Shown in pieces: positions 63,390 through 64,000 of a stretch of 64,000 nt of DNA; position 1 is the stretch's first letter; every line of letters starts with the position of its first letter. The DNA lies in contig JANSWZ010000008.1 in the NCBI GenBank assembly GCA_024743215.1, positions 124,001-188,000 on the forward strand, written 5' to 3'. Source of the DNA: Alphaproteobacteria bacterium (lineage in GTDB: Bacteria > Pseudomonadota > Alphaproteobacteria > Rhizobiales > GCA-2746425). The notes under the pieces are model-generated. The model made no database searches, was not told the DNA's origin, and saw only the letters and a program-made list of their open reading frames with translations. The position numbers were made by a program, and so were the translations under genes.

Positions 63390-64000
63390 ATACGGAAAAA
63401 AAGACGCGTCCATACGGTTTTCTCCACAACTCCCCAAGAAGATATTTCTTCTCAGTCAGGCCGACCGTCCCGCTGAAATCAAGCTGGCGCTACTTGAATC
63501 AGCTGTTTTTGACGGTTGGATCGGCATGCTGATTAACATCAACACGGCGATTTTTGTCGGGTTGATTTCCCTCACCGCAGGGTTTGGTCCAATCGCTTCG
63601 TTGACGTTTTTGACGGTGCAAATCACATTCACGATTATCGGCACAGTCATATTGCTCTTCCTGCAAATTCGGCAGCAATCCAATCGTCCGGTTCAATCAA
63701 ATATTGCGGAGCGATTGATCATCTTTGCAGATTTGCTTGTGATGTTCGGCTGGGGATTTTGCATTTTGTTGTTCATGTCGCCCTTGATCTATGAGCGCAT
63801 GCTTCTGATCATAGTTTTGACGACGGCCGCGGGCATCGGCTCAGCGACATTGAATTCCCGGCTTCTGCCCGCATTGATTCTGGGGCGCATCATTCTCTTT
63901 CTGCCCAGTATTGCCTATTGTTTCTGGGAACAGCCCCCGTTCTGGGGCCTTTTGATTTGCACATTGTTATTTGCAACAATTGTTTCGATTGGCATTGGTT
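63382..64000 (+). CDS. Multi-pass membrane protein, 3' truncated by the window edge
   Basis: Open reading frame of at least 206 codons running off the window. It starts with MTEYGKKDASIRFSPQ. The opening cytoplasmic segment FLLSQADRPAEIKLALLESA is followed by five or more hydrophobic helices (IFVGLISLTAGFGPIAS; TIIGTVILLFL; ERLIIFADLLVMFGWGF; and more). This layout resembles the N-terminal sensor part of membrane-bound GGDEF/EAL c-di-GMP enzymes of rhizobia, but no catalytic domain is inside the window. The start overlaps the previous gene by eight bases. Confidence 0.65.
   Translation, partial: MTEYGKKDASIRFSPQLPKKIFLLSQADRPAEIKLALLESAVFDGWIGMLININTAIFVGLISLTAGFGPIASLTFLTVQITFTIIGTVILLFLQIRQQSNRPVQSNIAERLIIFADLLVMFGWGFCILLFMSPLIYERMLLIIVLTTAAGIGSATLNSRLLPALILGRIILFLPSIAYCFWEQPPFWGLLICTLLFATIVSIGIG

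Noticed and set aside
1-64000. tRNA, rRNA, insertion sequence, integrase or prophage genes
   Set aside because: No cloverleaf-forming segment, rRNA-like stretch, transposase or integrase motif was seen on either strand by reading; a tRNAscan and IS search would be needed to exclude short ones.

Overview
The window looks like a chromosomal segment of a motile alphaproteobacterium, most likely a member of or close to the Hyphomicrobiales (Rhizobiales). The support is a CckA-type hybrid kinase, a FliX homologue, MotE and DUF6468-type flagellar proteins, a DksA without the zinc-finger cysteines, and GAAC-N7-like SOS boxes. I saw no tRNA, rRNA, CRISPR array, transposase or integrase.

Layout. 1-10.4 kb holds an orphan branched-chain amino-acid-type binding protein, alaS, recA, and a LacI-family regulator facing a solute-binding protein and the pseudouridine-degrading pair psuK/psuG. 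10.4-19.2 kb begins the flagellar region: cckA, then flhB, fliR, fliQ, fliE, flgC and flgB on the minus strand, diverging from an unusually long fliO and from fliP. 19.2-24.7 kb is an inserted metabolic island: a D-serine dehydratase/D-threonine aldolase-like enzyme divergent from a polar amino-acid ABC transporter, a RidA protein and an IclR regulator. 24.7-38.5 kb resumes flagellar genes: a 1,227-residue repeat protein, motE, a DUF6468 gene, fliM and fliL on the minus strand; flgF, flgG, flgA and flgH, then flgI, flgJ, a FlgN-like gene and a FlaG-like gene on the plus strand; dksA and fliX lie between them on the minus strand. 38.5-43.1 kb contains an amidase, a DjlA-like co-chaperone, an EamA exporter, an unassigned permease and a cupin. 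43.1-50.4 kb carries two divergent TRAP transporters, one DctP/DctQ/DctM and one TAXI with a fused permease. 50.5-58.8 kb has secreted proteins of unknown role, an AIM24-type protein, a fused 5-oxoprolinase, and an ArsR-methyltransferase/metF pair.

The most unusual part is the right end (59.0-62.8 kb, perhaps to the window edge). A 125-residue precursor peptide with a double-glycine site and a Cys/Ser/Thr-rich tail is followed by a complete class II lanthipeptide synthetase (LanM) with all expected dehydratase and cyclase zinc residues. The precursor also carries a Sec-like signal segment, and no LanT exporter is visible. A small secreted four-cysteine protein overlaps the LanM stop codon, and two membrane-protein genes follow.

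Regulatory structure visible in the DNA includes two identical AAAGCGCTTT operators 157 bp apart upstream of the psu genes, an 11-bp inverted repeat framing a LexA-like box upstream of recA, an 11-bp inverted repeat in the IclR-island promoter, a sigma-54-like promoter before flgF, an inverted repeat before the ArsR-methyltransferase gene, and hairpins placed between binding-protein and permease genes in both TRAP operons and between lanA and lanM.
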